In this document: positions 9,574 through 16,963 of the stretch, piece by piece
Position numbering within the stretch: position 1 is the stretch's first letter
How the letters are laid out: each line of letters starts with the position of its first letter
NCBI RefSeq assembly: GCF_000376565.1
Contig: NZ_BARG01000058.1
Coordinates: 1 to 64,000 of the forward strand
Reading direction: 5' to 3'
DNA length: 64,000 bases
Source: Streptomyces hokutonensis
Lineage (GTDB): Bacteria > Actinomycetota > Actinomycetes > Streptomycetales > Streptomycetaceae
Translations under genes and position numbers: made by a program
The notes under the pieces: model-generated
Told to the model about the DNA's origin: nothing
Databases searched by the model: none
Seen by the model: the letters and a program-made list of their open reading frames with translations, nothing else

Positions 9574-10131
9574 TTACGCCTCCTTGAAGGGGAAGCCGAG
9601 GTGACGGAGAAGGGCACGGCCTTCGGCGTCGTTGGTCGCCGTGGTCACCACGGTGATGTCCATACCCCGGACGCGGTCGATCTTGTCCTGGTCGATCTCG
9701 TGGAACATGACCTGCTCGGTGAGACCGAAGGTGTAGTTGCCACGACCGTCGAACTGCTTGGGAGACAGACCGCGGAAGTCGCGGATGCGCGGAAGCGCGA
9801 GCGACAGGGTGCGGTCCAGGAACTCCCACATGCGGTCGCCACGGAGCGTGACGTGGGCACCGATCGGCTGACCCTCGCGCAGCTTGAACTGCGCGATGGA
9901 CTTGCGGGCCTTGGTGATGGCCGGCTTCTGACCGGTGATCGTGGTCAGGTCACGGACGGCACCGTCCATGAGCTTGGAGTCACGGGCGGCGTCGCCGACA
10001 CCCATGTTCACCACGATCTTGACGAGGCCGGGGATCTGCATGACGTTCTCGTAGGAGAACTCCTCACGCAGCTTGCCCGCGATCTCCTCGCGGTACTTCG
10101 TCTTGAGACGCGGAGTGGTGGTGGTAGTCAT
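9574..10131 (-). CDS. rplE: 50S ribosomal protein L5
   Basis: L5 (185 aa) carries 5S rRNA into the ribosome and contacts P-site tRNA. It contains the L5 signature (IPGLVKIVVNMGVGDAARDS) and the C-terminal GMDITVVTTATNDAEGRALL. The ATG overlaps the rplX stop (ATGA type), so the two are translationally coupled. Confidence 0.99.
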   Translation of the reverse strand: MTTTTTPRLKTKYREEIAGKLREEFSYENVMQIPGLVKIVVNMGVGDAARDSKLMDGAVRDLTTITGQKPAITKARKSIAQFKLREGQPIGAHVTLRGDRMWEFLDRTLSLALPRIRDFRGLSPKQFDGRGNYTFGLTEQVMFHEIDQDKIDRVRGMDITVVTTATNDAEGRALLRHLGFPFKEA

Positions 10132-10454
10132 CAGATGTCCTCACCCGTCCGCTTGGCAACGCGAACCTTGTTGCCCTCGTCGTCGAAGCGGTAGCCGACA
10201 CGCGTGACGACCTTGTTGCCGTCCTTCTCAACGACCAGCTGGACGTTGGAGACGTGGATCGGCGCCTCGGTCGTGACGATGCCACCGGCCTGCGAGCCCT
10301 TGGCGGTGGGGCCGGCCTTGGTGTGCTTCTTGACCCGGTTGACACCCTCGACCAGGACGCGCTCGTCGCGCGGGTAAGCGGCAATGACCTTGCCCTGCTT
10401 GCCCTTGTCCTTGCCGGTGATGACCTGAACCGTGTCACCCTTCTTGATCTTCAT
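10131..10454 (-). CDS. rplX: 50S ribosomal protein L24
   Basis: L24 (107 aa) is an assembly initiator at the 5-prime end of 23S rRNA. It begins MKIKKGDTVQVITGKDKGKQ, the KOW motif, and carries VEGVNRVKKHTK near residue 35. It overlaps rplE by one base and follows rplN by two. Confidence 0.99.
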   Translation of the reverse strand: MKIKKGDTVQVITGKDKGKQGKVIAAYPRDERVLVEGVNRVKKHTKAGPTAKGSQAGGIVTTEAPIHVSNVQLVVEKDGNKVVTRVGYRFDDEGNKVRVAKRTGEDI

Positions 10455-10456
10455 GC

Positions 10457-10825
10457 TTACAGCACCTCCGGAGCCAGCGAGATGATCTTCATGAACTTCT
10501 TCTCGCGCAGCTCGCGCCCGACCGGGCCGAAGATGCGGGTACCACGAGGGTCGCCGTCGTTCTTCAGAATGACGGCGGCGTTCTCGTCGAAGCGGATGTA
10601 CGAGCCGTCCGGACGGCGGCGCTCCTTCACGGTGCGAACGATGACGGCCTTGACGACGTCACCCTTCTTCACGTTGCCACCGGGGATCGCGTCCTTGACG
10701 GTGGCGACGATGACGTCACCGATGCCCGCGTAGCGGCGACCGGAGCCACCGAGCACACGGATGCAAAGGATTTCCTTCGCACCAGTGTTGTCGGCGACGC
10801 GCAGTCGCGACTCCTGCTGGATCAC
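10457..10825 (-). CDS. rplN: 50S ribosomal protein L14
   Basis: L14 (122 aa) forms an intersubunit bridge and is the classic first gene of the spc operon. It starts MIQQESRLRVADNTGAKEIL and contains ENAAVILKNDGDPRGTRIFG, the family signature region. A 128-bp gap rich in hairpins lies upstream, between it and rpsQ. Confidence 0.99.
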   Translation of the reverse strand: MIQQESRLRVADNTGAKEILCIRVLGGSGRRYAGIGDVIVATVKDAIPGGNVKKGDVVKAVIVRTVKERRRPDGSYIRFDENAAVILKNDGDPRGTRIFGPVGRELREKKFMKIISLAPEVL

Positions 10826-10853
10826 GTCTATCTCCTGATCGTCTGCCGGTTCC

Positions 10854-10951
10854 CCAACAGGGCTGAAGAATCAGCCCTGTTGGAGCCTGGCGGAACTGTC
10901 CTGCGGAATTACCCCGCAGGCTGTATTACTTGGAATTCCCTTGCGGGAATT
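10854..10951 (-). promoter_or_regulatory. Three successive hairpins at the S10/spc operon boundary
   Basis: The rpsQ-rplN gap holds three inverted repeats: CCAACAGGGCTGA with a 4-base loop and its perfect 13-bp complement (10854-10883), CCTGCGG/CCGCAGG (10900-10920), and AATTCCC-TTGC-GGGAATT (10934-10951). On the minus-strand transcript they separate the last S10-operon gene from the first spc gene. They may act as terminator/attenuator or as a processing or protein-binding site. Confidence 0.6.
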
Positions 10952-10953
10952 AC

Positions 10954-11241
10954 CTACTTGGCCTTCTCGAGGATCTCGACGATGCGCCAGCGCTTCGTCG
11001 CGGACAGCGGACGCGTCTCCATGAGGAGGACGCGGTCGCCGACGCCTGCGGCGTTCTGCTCGTCGTGGGCCTTGAGCTTGTTCGTACGGCGGATGACCTT
11101 GCCGTACAGCGCGTGCTTCACGCGGTCCTCGACGGCGACGACGACGGTCTTGTCCATCTTGTCGCTGACGACGAGACCCTCACGGGTCTTGCGGAAGCCG
11201 CGGGAAGCGGTCTGCTCTTCAGTCACGTTGCTCTCGCTCAT
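10954..11241 (-). CDS. rpsQ: 30S ribosomal protein S17
   Basis: S17 (95 aa) is an OB-fold primary binder of 16S rRNA. After a short acidic N-terminus (MSESNVTEEQTASRG) it has RKTREGLVVSDKMDKTVVVA and the GDRVLLMETRPLS signature. The ATG overlaps the rpmC stop by one base. It is the last gene of the S10 group. Confidence 0.98.
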   Translation of the reverse strand: MSESNVTEEQTASRGFRKTREGLVVSDKMDKTVVVAVEDRVKHALYGKVIRRTNKLKAHDEQNAAGVGDRVLLMETRPLSATKRWRIVEILEKAK

Positions 11242-11465
11242 CAGGCGCTCTCCACCGTCTCGATGCCCAGCTCGCGCTCACGCATCAGGGTGTAGATCCG
11301 CGCGATGTCCTTCCGGACGGCCTTCAGCCGACCGTGGTTCTCGAGCTGACCGGTCGCCGCCTGGAAGCGGAGGTTGAACAGCTCTTCCTTGGCTTCGCGG
11401 AGCTTCGCGAGAAGCTCCTCGTCACCCAGTTCGCGCAGCTCGGACGCCTTGGTACCGGCCGACAT
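11241..11465 (-). CDS. rpmC: 50S ribosomal protein L29
   Basis: L29 (74 aa) is a helical hairpin at the tunnel exit, near the docking site for SRP and trigger factor. It reads MSAGTKASELRELGDEELLA and contains KEELFNLRFQAATGQLEN, the L29 signature. I chose the ATG that overlaps the rplP stop; a GTG one codon upstream is also possible. Confidence 0.97.
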   Translation of the reverse strand: MSAGTKASELRELGDEELLAKLREAKEELFNLRFQAATGQLENHGRLKAVRKDIARIYTLMRERELGIETVESA

Positions 11466-11884
11466 CACGCTTCACCTGCCTCGCGCTTGACGATCCGGCA
11501 CTTCATCGGCAGCTTGTGGGCTGCGCGAGTGAGGGCCTCACGGGCGATCTTCTCGTTGGGGTAGGACAGCTCGAACATGACCCGGCCCGGGTGCACGTTC
11601 GCGATCCACCACTCGGGAGAACCCTTACCGGAACCCATGCGGGTCTCGGCAGGCTTCTTCGTGAGCGGGCGGTCCGGGTAGATGTTGATCCAGACCTTGC
11701 CGCCACGCTTGATGTGGCGGGTCATCGCGATACGGGCGGCCTCGATCTGGCGGTTCGTCACGTACGCCGGCGTGAGGGCCTGAATGCCGTACTCGCCGAA
11801 CGAAACCTGCGTACCGCCCTTGGCCTGACCACGGCGCTTGGGGTGGTGCTGCTTGCGGTGCTTGACCCTACGGGGGATCAGCAT
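11465..11884 (-). CDS. rplP: 50S ribosomal protein L16
   Basis: L16 (139 aa) stabilises A-site tRNA and is needed for peptidyltransferase centre maturation. It starts MLIPRRVKHRKQHHPKRRGQ and has the ETRMGSGKGSPEWWIANVHP signature. The stop codon overlaps the rpmC start, and rpsC ends five bases upstream. Confidence 0.99.
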   Translation of the reverse strand: MLIPRRVKHRKQHHPKRRGQAKGGTQVSFGEYGIQALTPAYVTNRQIEAARIAMTRHIKRGGKVWINIYPDRPLTKKPAETRMGSGKGSPEWWIANVHPGRVMFELSYPNEKIAREALTRAAHKLPMKCRIVKREAGEA

Positions 11885-11889
11885 GTCGG

Positions 11890-12741
11890 TCAGGCCTCCG
11901 TTCCGGTGCTCTCAGCCGGAGCGGCAGCGGCGGCGGGAGCCTCGGCCTTGGGGGCCTCGGCAGCCGGCGCGGACTGCTGCTGCGGCTTGCGGCCGCGGCC
12001 GCCACGCTCGCCACCGCGGCCACCGCCACGGGCCGGGCGGTCGCCGCCCGGGCCGCCACCGCGAGCCGGGCGGTTACCCGCACGGGCAGCGGCGTTCTCG
12101 GCGCGGACCTCGGCGATGTTCTTGACGTCGCCCTTGTAGATCCAGACCTTCACACCGATACGGCCGAAGGTCGTCTTGGCCTCGAAGAAGCCGTAGTCGA
12201 CGTTCGCGCGGAGCGTGTGCAGGGGCACACGGCCCTCGCGGTAGAACTCCGAGCGGGACATCTCGGCGCCGCCGAGGCGGCCACCGCACTGGATCTTGAT
12301 GCCCTTGGCGCCGGCCTTCATCGCCGACTGCATGCTCTTGCGCATGGCACGGCGGAAGGAGACGCGGGAGGACAGCTGCTCGGCGACGGCCTGAGCCACC
12401 AGCTGAGCGTCCGTCTCCGGGTTCTTGACCTCGAGGATGTTCAGCTGGACCTGCTTGCCGGTCAGCTTCTCCAGGTCACCGCGGATGCGGTCGGCCTCGG
12501 CGCCGCGGCGGCCGATGACGATGCCCGGGCGAGCGGTGTGGATGTCCACACGCACGCGGTCACGGGTGCGCTCGATCTCCACCTTCGAGATGCCGGCGCG
12601 CTCCATGCCGGACGTCATCATCCGACGGATGGCGACGTCTTCCTTGACGTAGTCCTTGTACAGCTTGTCGGCGTACCACCGGGACTTGAAGTCCGTGGTG
12701 ATGCCGAGCCGGAACCCGTGCGGGTTAACCTTCTGGCCCAT
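11890..12741 (-). CDS. rpsC: 30S ribosomal protein S3
   Basis: S3 forms part of the mRNA entry pore. The 283-residue protein has the N-terminal KH domain (GIVIGRRGAEADRIRGDLEK near residue 75) and the S3 C-terminal domain (IKIQCGGRLGGAEMSRSEFY). Beyond about residue 220 it continues into an Arg/Gly-rich stretch and an Ala/Pro/Glu-rich tail, which makes it longer than E. coli S3 (233 aa) and matches other Streptomyces S3 proteins. It overlaps the rplV stop by one base. Confidence 0.98.
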   Translation of the reverse strand: MGQKVNPHGFRLGITTDFKSRWYADKLYKDYVKEDVAIRRMMTSGMERAGISKVEIERTRDRVRVDIHTARPGIVIGRRGAEADRIRGDLEKLTGKQVQLNILEVKNPETDAQLVAQAVAEQLSSRVSFRRAMRKSMQSAMKAGAKGIKIQCGGRLGGAEMSRSEFYREGRVPLHTLRANVDYGFFEAKTTFGRIGVKVWIYKGDVKNIAEVRAENAAARAGNRPARGGGPGGDRPARGGGRGGERGGRGRKPQQQSAPAAEAPKAEAPAAAAAPAESTGTEA

Positions 12742-13088
12742 TACCGGGTTCCTTCCTTGCTGCTGACGACCACGGTGATGTGGCTGGTCCGCTTGCGGAT
12801 CCGGTAGGCGCGGCCCTGGGCACGCGGACGGAACCGCTTCAGGGTCGGGCCCTCGTCGACGTAGGCCTCGGAAATGAAGAGGCTGTCGGCGTCGGTGTGG
12901 TCGTAGTTGTGCGCGGCGTTGGCAATGGCGCTGTCCAGCACCTTGCCGACCGGCACGCTCGCGGCCTGCGGGGCGAAACGCAGGACCGCCTGAGCCTCCG
13001 TGGCGTCCATGCCACGGATGAGGTCCACCACGCGGCGGGCCTTCATGGGCGTGACGCGGATGTACCGCGCCTGGGCCCTGGCTTCCAT
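12741..13088 (-). CDS. rplV: 50S ribosomal protein L22
   Basis: L22 lines the peptide exit tunnel; mutations in its loop give macrolide resistance. The 115-residue protein begins MEARAQARYIRVTPMKARRV and ends in a Lys/Arg-rich segment (RIRKRTSHITVVV). I chose this ATG because GAAGGGA lies just upstream. A start eight codons earlier is open but lacks family similarity. Confidence 0.98.
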   Translation of the reverse strand: MEARAQARYIRVTPMKARRVVDLIRGMDATEAQAVLRFAPQAASVPVGKVLDSAIANAAHNYDHTDADSLFISEAYVDEGPTLKRFRPRAQGRAYRIRKRTSHITVVVSSKEGTR

Positions 13089-13128
13089 GGTTGTCCCTTC
13101 AGTGTTTGTCATGGTCGTTCACCCCGCG

Positions 13129-13410
13129 CTAGCGGCGCTTCGACTTCCGGTCGTCCTTGACGTGACCCCGGAAGGTGCGCGTCGGCGAGAACTCGCCGAG
13201 CTTGTGGCCGACCATCGACTCGGTGACAAACACCGGGATGTGGGTCTTGCCGTTGTGCACCGCGATCGTGTGGCCGAGCATGGCCGGGACGATCATCGAG
13301 CGGCGGGACCAGGTCTTGATGACGTTCTTGGAACCGGCTTCGTTCTGGGCGTCCACCTTCTTGATGAGGTGTCCGTCGACGAAGGGCCCCTTCTTGAGAC
13401 TGCGCGGCAT
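13129..13410 (-). CDS. rpsS: 30S ribosomal protein S19
   Basis: S19 (93 aa) binds the head of the small subunit next to S13. It starts MPRSLKKGPFVDGHLIKKVD and contains the signature KLGEFSPTRTFRGHVKDDRK. It lies 12 bases downstream of rplB. Confidence 0.99.
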   Translation of the reverse strand: MPRSLKKGPFVDGHLIKKVDAQNEAGSKNVIKTWSRRSMIVPAMLGHTIAVHNGKTHIPVFVTESMVGHKLGEFSPTRTFRGHVKDDRKSKRR

Positions 13411-13422
13411 CTAAACCCGCTC

Positions 13423-14259
13423 CTAGCGCTTCTTGTTCGTCTTGCGGCGGCGGACGATGTACTTGTTCGAAGCCTTCTTCGGCGAACGAGTACGACCCTC
13501 CTTCTGACCCCACGGGGAGACCGGGTGGCGACCACCGGAGGTCTTGCCCTCACCACCACCGTGCGGGTGGTCGACCGGGTTCATCGCCACACCGCGGACG
13601 GTCGGGCGGACGCCCAGCCAGCGCTTGCGGCCGGCCTTGCCCCAGTTGATGTTGCTCTGCTCGGCGTTGCCGACCTCGCCGACCGTGGCGCGGCAGCGCT
13701 GGTCGACCAGGCGGATCTCACCGGAAGGCATACGAAGGTGGGCCATCGTGCCCTCCTTCGCGAGCAGCTGCACGGAGGCACCGGCGGAGCGGGCGAACTT
13801 GGCGCCGCCACCGGGACGGAGCTCGATCGCGTGGATCGTGGTACCGACCGGGATGTTGCGGAGCGCCAGGTTGTTGCCCGGCTTGATGTCGGCCCCGGGA
13901 CCGTTCTCCACGCGGTCGCCCTGCTGCAGGTTGCGCGGGGCGAGGATGTAGCGCTTCTCGCCGTCCGCGTAGTGCAGCAGCGCGATGCGCGCGGTGCGGT
14001 TGGGGTCGTACTCGATGTGCGCGACCTTCGCCGGCACGCCGTCCTTGTCGTGACGACGGAAGTCGATCACTCGGTAGGCGCGCTTGTGTCCGCCACCCTG
14101 GTGGCGAACGGTCACACGACCGGCGTTGTTACGGCCGCCCTTGCTGTGCAGCGGGCGGACCAGCGACTTCTCCGGCGTGGACCGCGTGACCTCGACGAAG
14201 TCGGCGACGCTGGAGCCACGACGGCCCGGCGTAGTCGGCTTGTACTTGCGGATTCCCAT
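13423..14259 (-). CDS. rplB: 50S ribosomal protein L2
   Basis: L2 (278 aa) is required for subunit association and peptidyltransferase activity. It has the OB and SH3-like domains, GRRNHGRVTVRHQGGGHK-like N-terminal motifs (here GGRNNAGRVTVRHQGGGHKR), and the C-terminal VRGVAMNPVDHPHGGGEGKT with the conserved functional His. Order rplW-rplB-rpsS is canonical. Confidence 0.99.
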   Translation of the reverse strand: MGIRKYKPTTPGRRGSSVADFVEVTRSTPEKSLVRPLHSKGGRNNAGRVTVRHQGGGHKRAYRVIDFRRHDKDGVPAKVAHIEYDPNRTARIALLHYADGEKRYILAPRNLQQGDRVENGPGADIKPGNNLALRNIPVGTTIHAIELRPGGGAKFARSAGASVQLLAKEGTMAHLRMPSGEIRLVDQRCRATVGEVGNAEQSNINWGKAGRKRWLGVRPTVRGVAMNPVDHPHGGGEGKTSGGRHPVSPWGQKEGRTRSPKKASNKYIVRRRKTNKKR

Positions 14260-14297
14260 TTCTCAGTCCTCGTCCGATATCGGACGATCCGACCCGC

Positions 14298-14717
14298 TTA
14301 CGCGGCCGGACCGCCGAAGATGTCGATACGGTCGCCCTCAGCGAGGGTCACGATCGCGCGCTTGGAGCCCGCGCGCTGACCGAAACCGGTCTTGGTGCGC
14401 TTGCGCTTGCCCTGGCGGTTGATCGTGTTGACCCCGGTGACCTTGACCGAGAAGACCGCCTGGACGGCCTGCTTGATCTGGGTCTTGTTGGCGCCCGGGG
14501 CCACGATGAAGGTGTACTTGCCCTCGTCGAGGAGCGCGTAGCTCTTCTCCGAGACGACCGGCTTCAGCAGCACGTCACGGGGGTCCGTGTACGACTTGCT
14601 GATCGGCGTCTCGACGGTGTTCTTGCCTTCGGCCTCGTGGCGCTTCGCCTTGGCGACGCGCGCGGCCTTGGCGGCCTTGGCCGCCTTGGAGGCGATGCTC
14701 GGGTGACGCGTAGCCAT
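14298..14717 (-). CDS. rplW: 50S ribosomal protein L23
   Basis: L23 is the main docking site for trigger factor and SRP at the tunnel exit. The L23 domain starts around residue 46 (DPRDVLLKPVVSEKSYALLD). Ahead of it is an Ala/Lys-rich extension of about 45 residues (AKAAKAARVAKAKRHEAEG) typical of Streptomyces L23 (139 aa against about 100 in E. coli). The ATG overlaps the rplD stop by one base. Confidence 0.97.
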   Translation of the reverse strand: MATRHPSIASKAAKAAKAARVAKAKRHEAEGKNTVETPISKSYTDPRDVLLKPVVSEKSYALLDEGKYTFIVAPGANKTQIKQAVQAVFSVKVTGVNTINRQGKRKRTKTGFGQRAGSKRAIVTLAEGDRIDIFGGPAA

Positions 14718-15373
14718 CAGGCTTCGCTCCCTTCGGTGTCAGCGGCCTGGGGGCCAGACACGAAGGACTCGAAAGCGGCCTGGGTGAAGACCACGTCGTC
14801 CGAGACGAGAACGTCGTACGTGTTCAGCTGGCCCGGCTCCAGGATGTGGACCTGGGGCAGGTTGCGCGCGGAAAGCAGCGCGGCCTCGTCGGAGCGCTCG
14901 ATGACCAGGAGCACGTTCTTGCGCTCGCTGACCTTGCCGAGGAAGCTCCGGGCGGCCTTGGTGGAGGGGGTCTCGCCCTCGATCACGCCGGTGATGACGT
15001 GGATGCGAGCGTTGCGGGCCCGGTCGGTGAGGGCGTGGCGCAGGGCCGCGGCCTTCATCTTCTTCGGGGTCCGCTGCGAGTAGTCGCGCGGCGTGGGGCC
15101 GTGGACGACGCCACCGCCGGCGAACTGCGGGGCGCGGGTCGAACCCTGACGGGCGCGGCCGGTGCCCTTCTGGCGGTACGGCTTCTTGCCGCCACCGCGG
15201 ACCTCGCCACGACGCTTGACCTTGTGCGTGCCCTGACGGGCGGCGGCCAGCTGTGCGACGACGACCTGGTGAAGCAGCGGGATGCTGATCTTCTCTACGT
15301 CGAAGATCTCGGCCGGGAGCTCTACGGTCCCGGCGGTGTCGCCGGAGGGCGACAGAATGTCAATGGTGCTCAT
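14717..15373 (-). CDS. rplD: 50S ribosomal protein L4
   Basis: L4 (218 aa) narrows the exit tunnel with its extended loop (GKKPYRQKGTGRARQGSTRA), the site of macrolide-resistance mutations; the loop looks normal here. In E. coli L4 is also the S10-operon autoregulator; nothing in the sequence shows whether that holds here. It lies five bases downstream of rplC. Confidence 0.98.
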   Translation of the reverse strand: MSTIDILSPSGDTAGTVELPAEIFDVEKISIPLLHQVVVAQLAAARQGTHKVKRRGEVRGGGKKPYRQKGTGRARQGSTRAPQFAGGGVVHGPTPRDYSQRTPKKMKAAALRHALTDRARNARIHVITGVIEGETPSTKAARSFLGKVSERKNVLLVIERSDEAALLSARNLPQVHILEPGQLNTYDVLVSDDVVFTQAAFESFVSGPQAADTEGSEA

Positions 15374-15378
15374 AGTCC

Positions 15379-16023
15379 TCAGGCCCCCTTGGCCGCGGTG
15401 CGGACCAGGACGAGGCCGCCGTTCGGACCAGGAACCGCGCCCTTGATGAGGAGCAGGCCCTTCTCCGCGTCAACGGCGTGAACGGTCAGGTTCTGGGTGG
15501 TGACCCGCTCGTTGCCCATACGACCCGCCATGCGGAGGCCCTTGAACACACGACCCGGGGTGGCGCAGCCACCGATGGAGCCGGGAGAGCGGTGCTTGCG
15601 CTGGGTGCCGTGTCCGGCGCCGAGGCCCTTGAAGTTGTGACGCTTCATGACACCGGCGAAGCCCTTGCCCTTGCTCTTGCCGGTCACGTCCACCTTGACG
15701 CCGGCCTCGAAGGTCGCGGCGGTGATCTCCTGGCCGAGGGTGTACTCGCTGGCGTCAGCGGTACGGATCTCGACGAGGTGACGACGGGGGGTGACGTCGG
15801 CCTTGGCGAAGTGACCCTTGAGGGGCTTGTTCACCTTGCGCGGGTCGATCTCGCCGAAGGCGATCTGGACCGACTCGTAGCCGTCGGAGTCATTCGTACG
15901 GACCTGGGTCACGACGTTGGGTCCGGCCTTGACGACGGTGACCGGAACAACACGGTTGTTCTCGTCCCACACCTGCGTCATGCCGAGCTTCTCGCCCAGG
16001 ATGCCCTTGATCTGCTTTGCCAT
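15379..16023 (-). CDS. rplC: 50S ribosomal protein L3
   Basis: L3 (214 aa) starts large-subunit assembly and reaches the peptidyltransferase centre. It begins MAKQIKGILGEKLGMTQVWD and has the signature KGKGFAGVMKRHNFKGLGAG and the HRSPGSIGGCATPGRVFKGL loop. It is the second gene of the S10 operon, 17 bases after rpsJ. Confidence 0.99.
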   Translation of the reverse strand: MAKQIKGILGEKLGMTQVWDENNRVVPVTVVKAGPNVVTQVRTNDSDGYESVQIAFGEIDPRKVNKPLKGHFAKADVTPRRHLVEIRTADASEYTLGQEITAATFEAGVKVDVTGKSKGKGFAGVMKRHNFKGLGAGHGTQRKHRSPGSIGGCATPGRVFKGLRMAGRMGNERVTTQNLTVHAVDAEKGLLLIKGAVPGPNGGLVLVRTAAKGA

Positions 16024-16040
16024 CTTCAGCTCACCGACCC

Positions 16041-16349
16041 CTAGAGCTTGATCTCGATGTCGACACCGGCCGGCAGGTCGAGTCGCATCAGAGAGTCAAC
16101 GGTCTTGGGGGTGGGGTCGAGGATGTCGATCAGGCGCTTGTGCGTGCGCATCTCGAAGTGCTCGCGAGAGTCCTTGTACTTGTGCGGCGACTTGATGACG
16201 CAGTACACGTTCTTCTCAGTGGGCAGCGGCACCGGGCCCGCGACCGACGCACCAGTGCGGGTCACCGTCTCGACGATCTTCTTCGCCGAGCTGTCGATGA
16301 CCTCGTGGTCGTAGGCCTTGAGCCGGATGCGGATCTTCTGTCCCGCCAT
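16041..16349 (-). CDS. rpsJ: 30S ribosomal protein S10
   Basis: S10 (102 aa) acts both in the small-subunit head and, as NusE, in transcription-translation coupling with NusG. It starts MAGQKIRIRLKAYDHEVIDS and contains SPHKYKDSREHFEMRTHKRL, the S10 signature. It opens the whole S10-spc-alpha cluster and is preceded by a long leader. Confidence 0.99.
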   Translation of the reverse strand: MAGQKIRIRLKAYDHEVIDSSAKKIVETVTRTGASVAGPVPLPTEKNVYCVIKSPHKYKDSREHFEMRTHKRLIDILDPTPKTVDSLMRLDLPAGVDIEIKL

Positions 16350-16426
16350 GGCTACTCAGTAGTCCTGTCTCTAGTAACGCTCTGCACCCCGGCAAGCTCT
16401 TCTGCTCGCTTCGTTCTTCGATTCCT

Positions 16427-16451
16427 CCGACCCACGCGGTCGGGTGTGTCG
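16427..16451 (-). promoter_or_regulatory. 25-nt leader element shared by the rpsJ and rpsL transcripts
   Basis: The sequence containing CGACCCACGCGGTCGGGTG is identical over 25 bases to 33396-33420 in the str-operon leader. It lies 77 bases upstream of the rpsJ start codon. It can fold as CGACC-CACGC-GGTCG, or alternatively through ACCC/GGGT pairing. Two ribosomal leaders 17 kb apart sharing it suggests a common regulatory or processing signal. Confidence 0.65.
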
Positions 16452-16868
16452 CGCTCTCACCGACACAGAAGTCCCAAGGTTCGGAACTTCCCTACTGGGA
16501 AAGCACGGCCCTTCCGGAACCGCAGGCCGAGGGCGAAGAAGCCCACCGGGTGCCTGGCCTGCGCTGCACTGACGCTTCCCGAAAGATTCCCGTACGTCCG
16601 CCTCAGCGCTGCCGTAAGGCAGTTGGGGCGACGAGTACTGTGGGACTCGCTTCCGGTCCTCCCGACGGGAGGCGCGCAGCATCAACACTCGACCGAGCAA
16701 CTCGGACAGTCTGCCATATGGGGCAGGGGGCTGGCCAATCGGGGCGTAGAGATTACCCGGGGAGTGACGCAGGTCAAACACGCGCGCCAGCCGGGTGTCT
16801 CGCTCGGCCCCCATCGCCGTTCACCCCTGTGAATAAGAATCAAGTACACGTCCATTGACGCGTCCATA

Positions 16869-16913
16869 GCAAGCGCTTACGGTCCCTCACGAGAAGCGGG
16901 AAAGCGCTTTCCC
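16869..16913. promoter_or_regulatory. Two LacI-type operator palindromes upstream of the pectate lyase gene
   Basis: GCAAGCGCTTAC (16869-16880) and the perfect 16-bp palindrome GGGAAAGCGCTTTCCC (16898-16913) share an AAGCGCTT core. Their centres are 31 bp apart, about three helical turns, and the second lies 50 bp ahead of the ATG. LacI-family sugar repressors of actinomycetes bind such CG-centred palindromes. No LacI-type repressor gene is nearby. Confidence 0.6.
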
Positions 16914-16963
16914 TTGCACTTGTACGGCACCCCTGGTCATGGGACGACCCTGGAGGCAGAACG

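Larger units (their letters stand above)
16350..16963 (-). promoter_or_regulatory. S10-operon leader and divergent promoter region
   Basis: This 614-bp non-coding stretch separates rpsJ (leftward) from the pectate lyase gene (rightward). It contains a 25-nt element shared with the rpsL leader (16427-16451) and, next to the lyase gene, two LacI-type palindromes. An open minus-strand frame at 16371-16814 has no ribosomal or other family likeness, and I treat it as leader, not a gene. I could not fix the rpsJ promoter itself. Confidence 0.6.

Noticed and set aside
16371..16814. A 147-codon minus-strand open frame between rpsJ and the pectate lyase
   Set aside because: It has no family likeness and covers the leader element shared with rpsL; it fits untranslated leader better.
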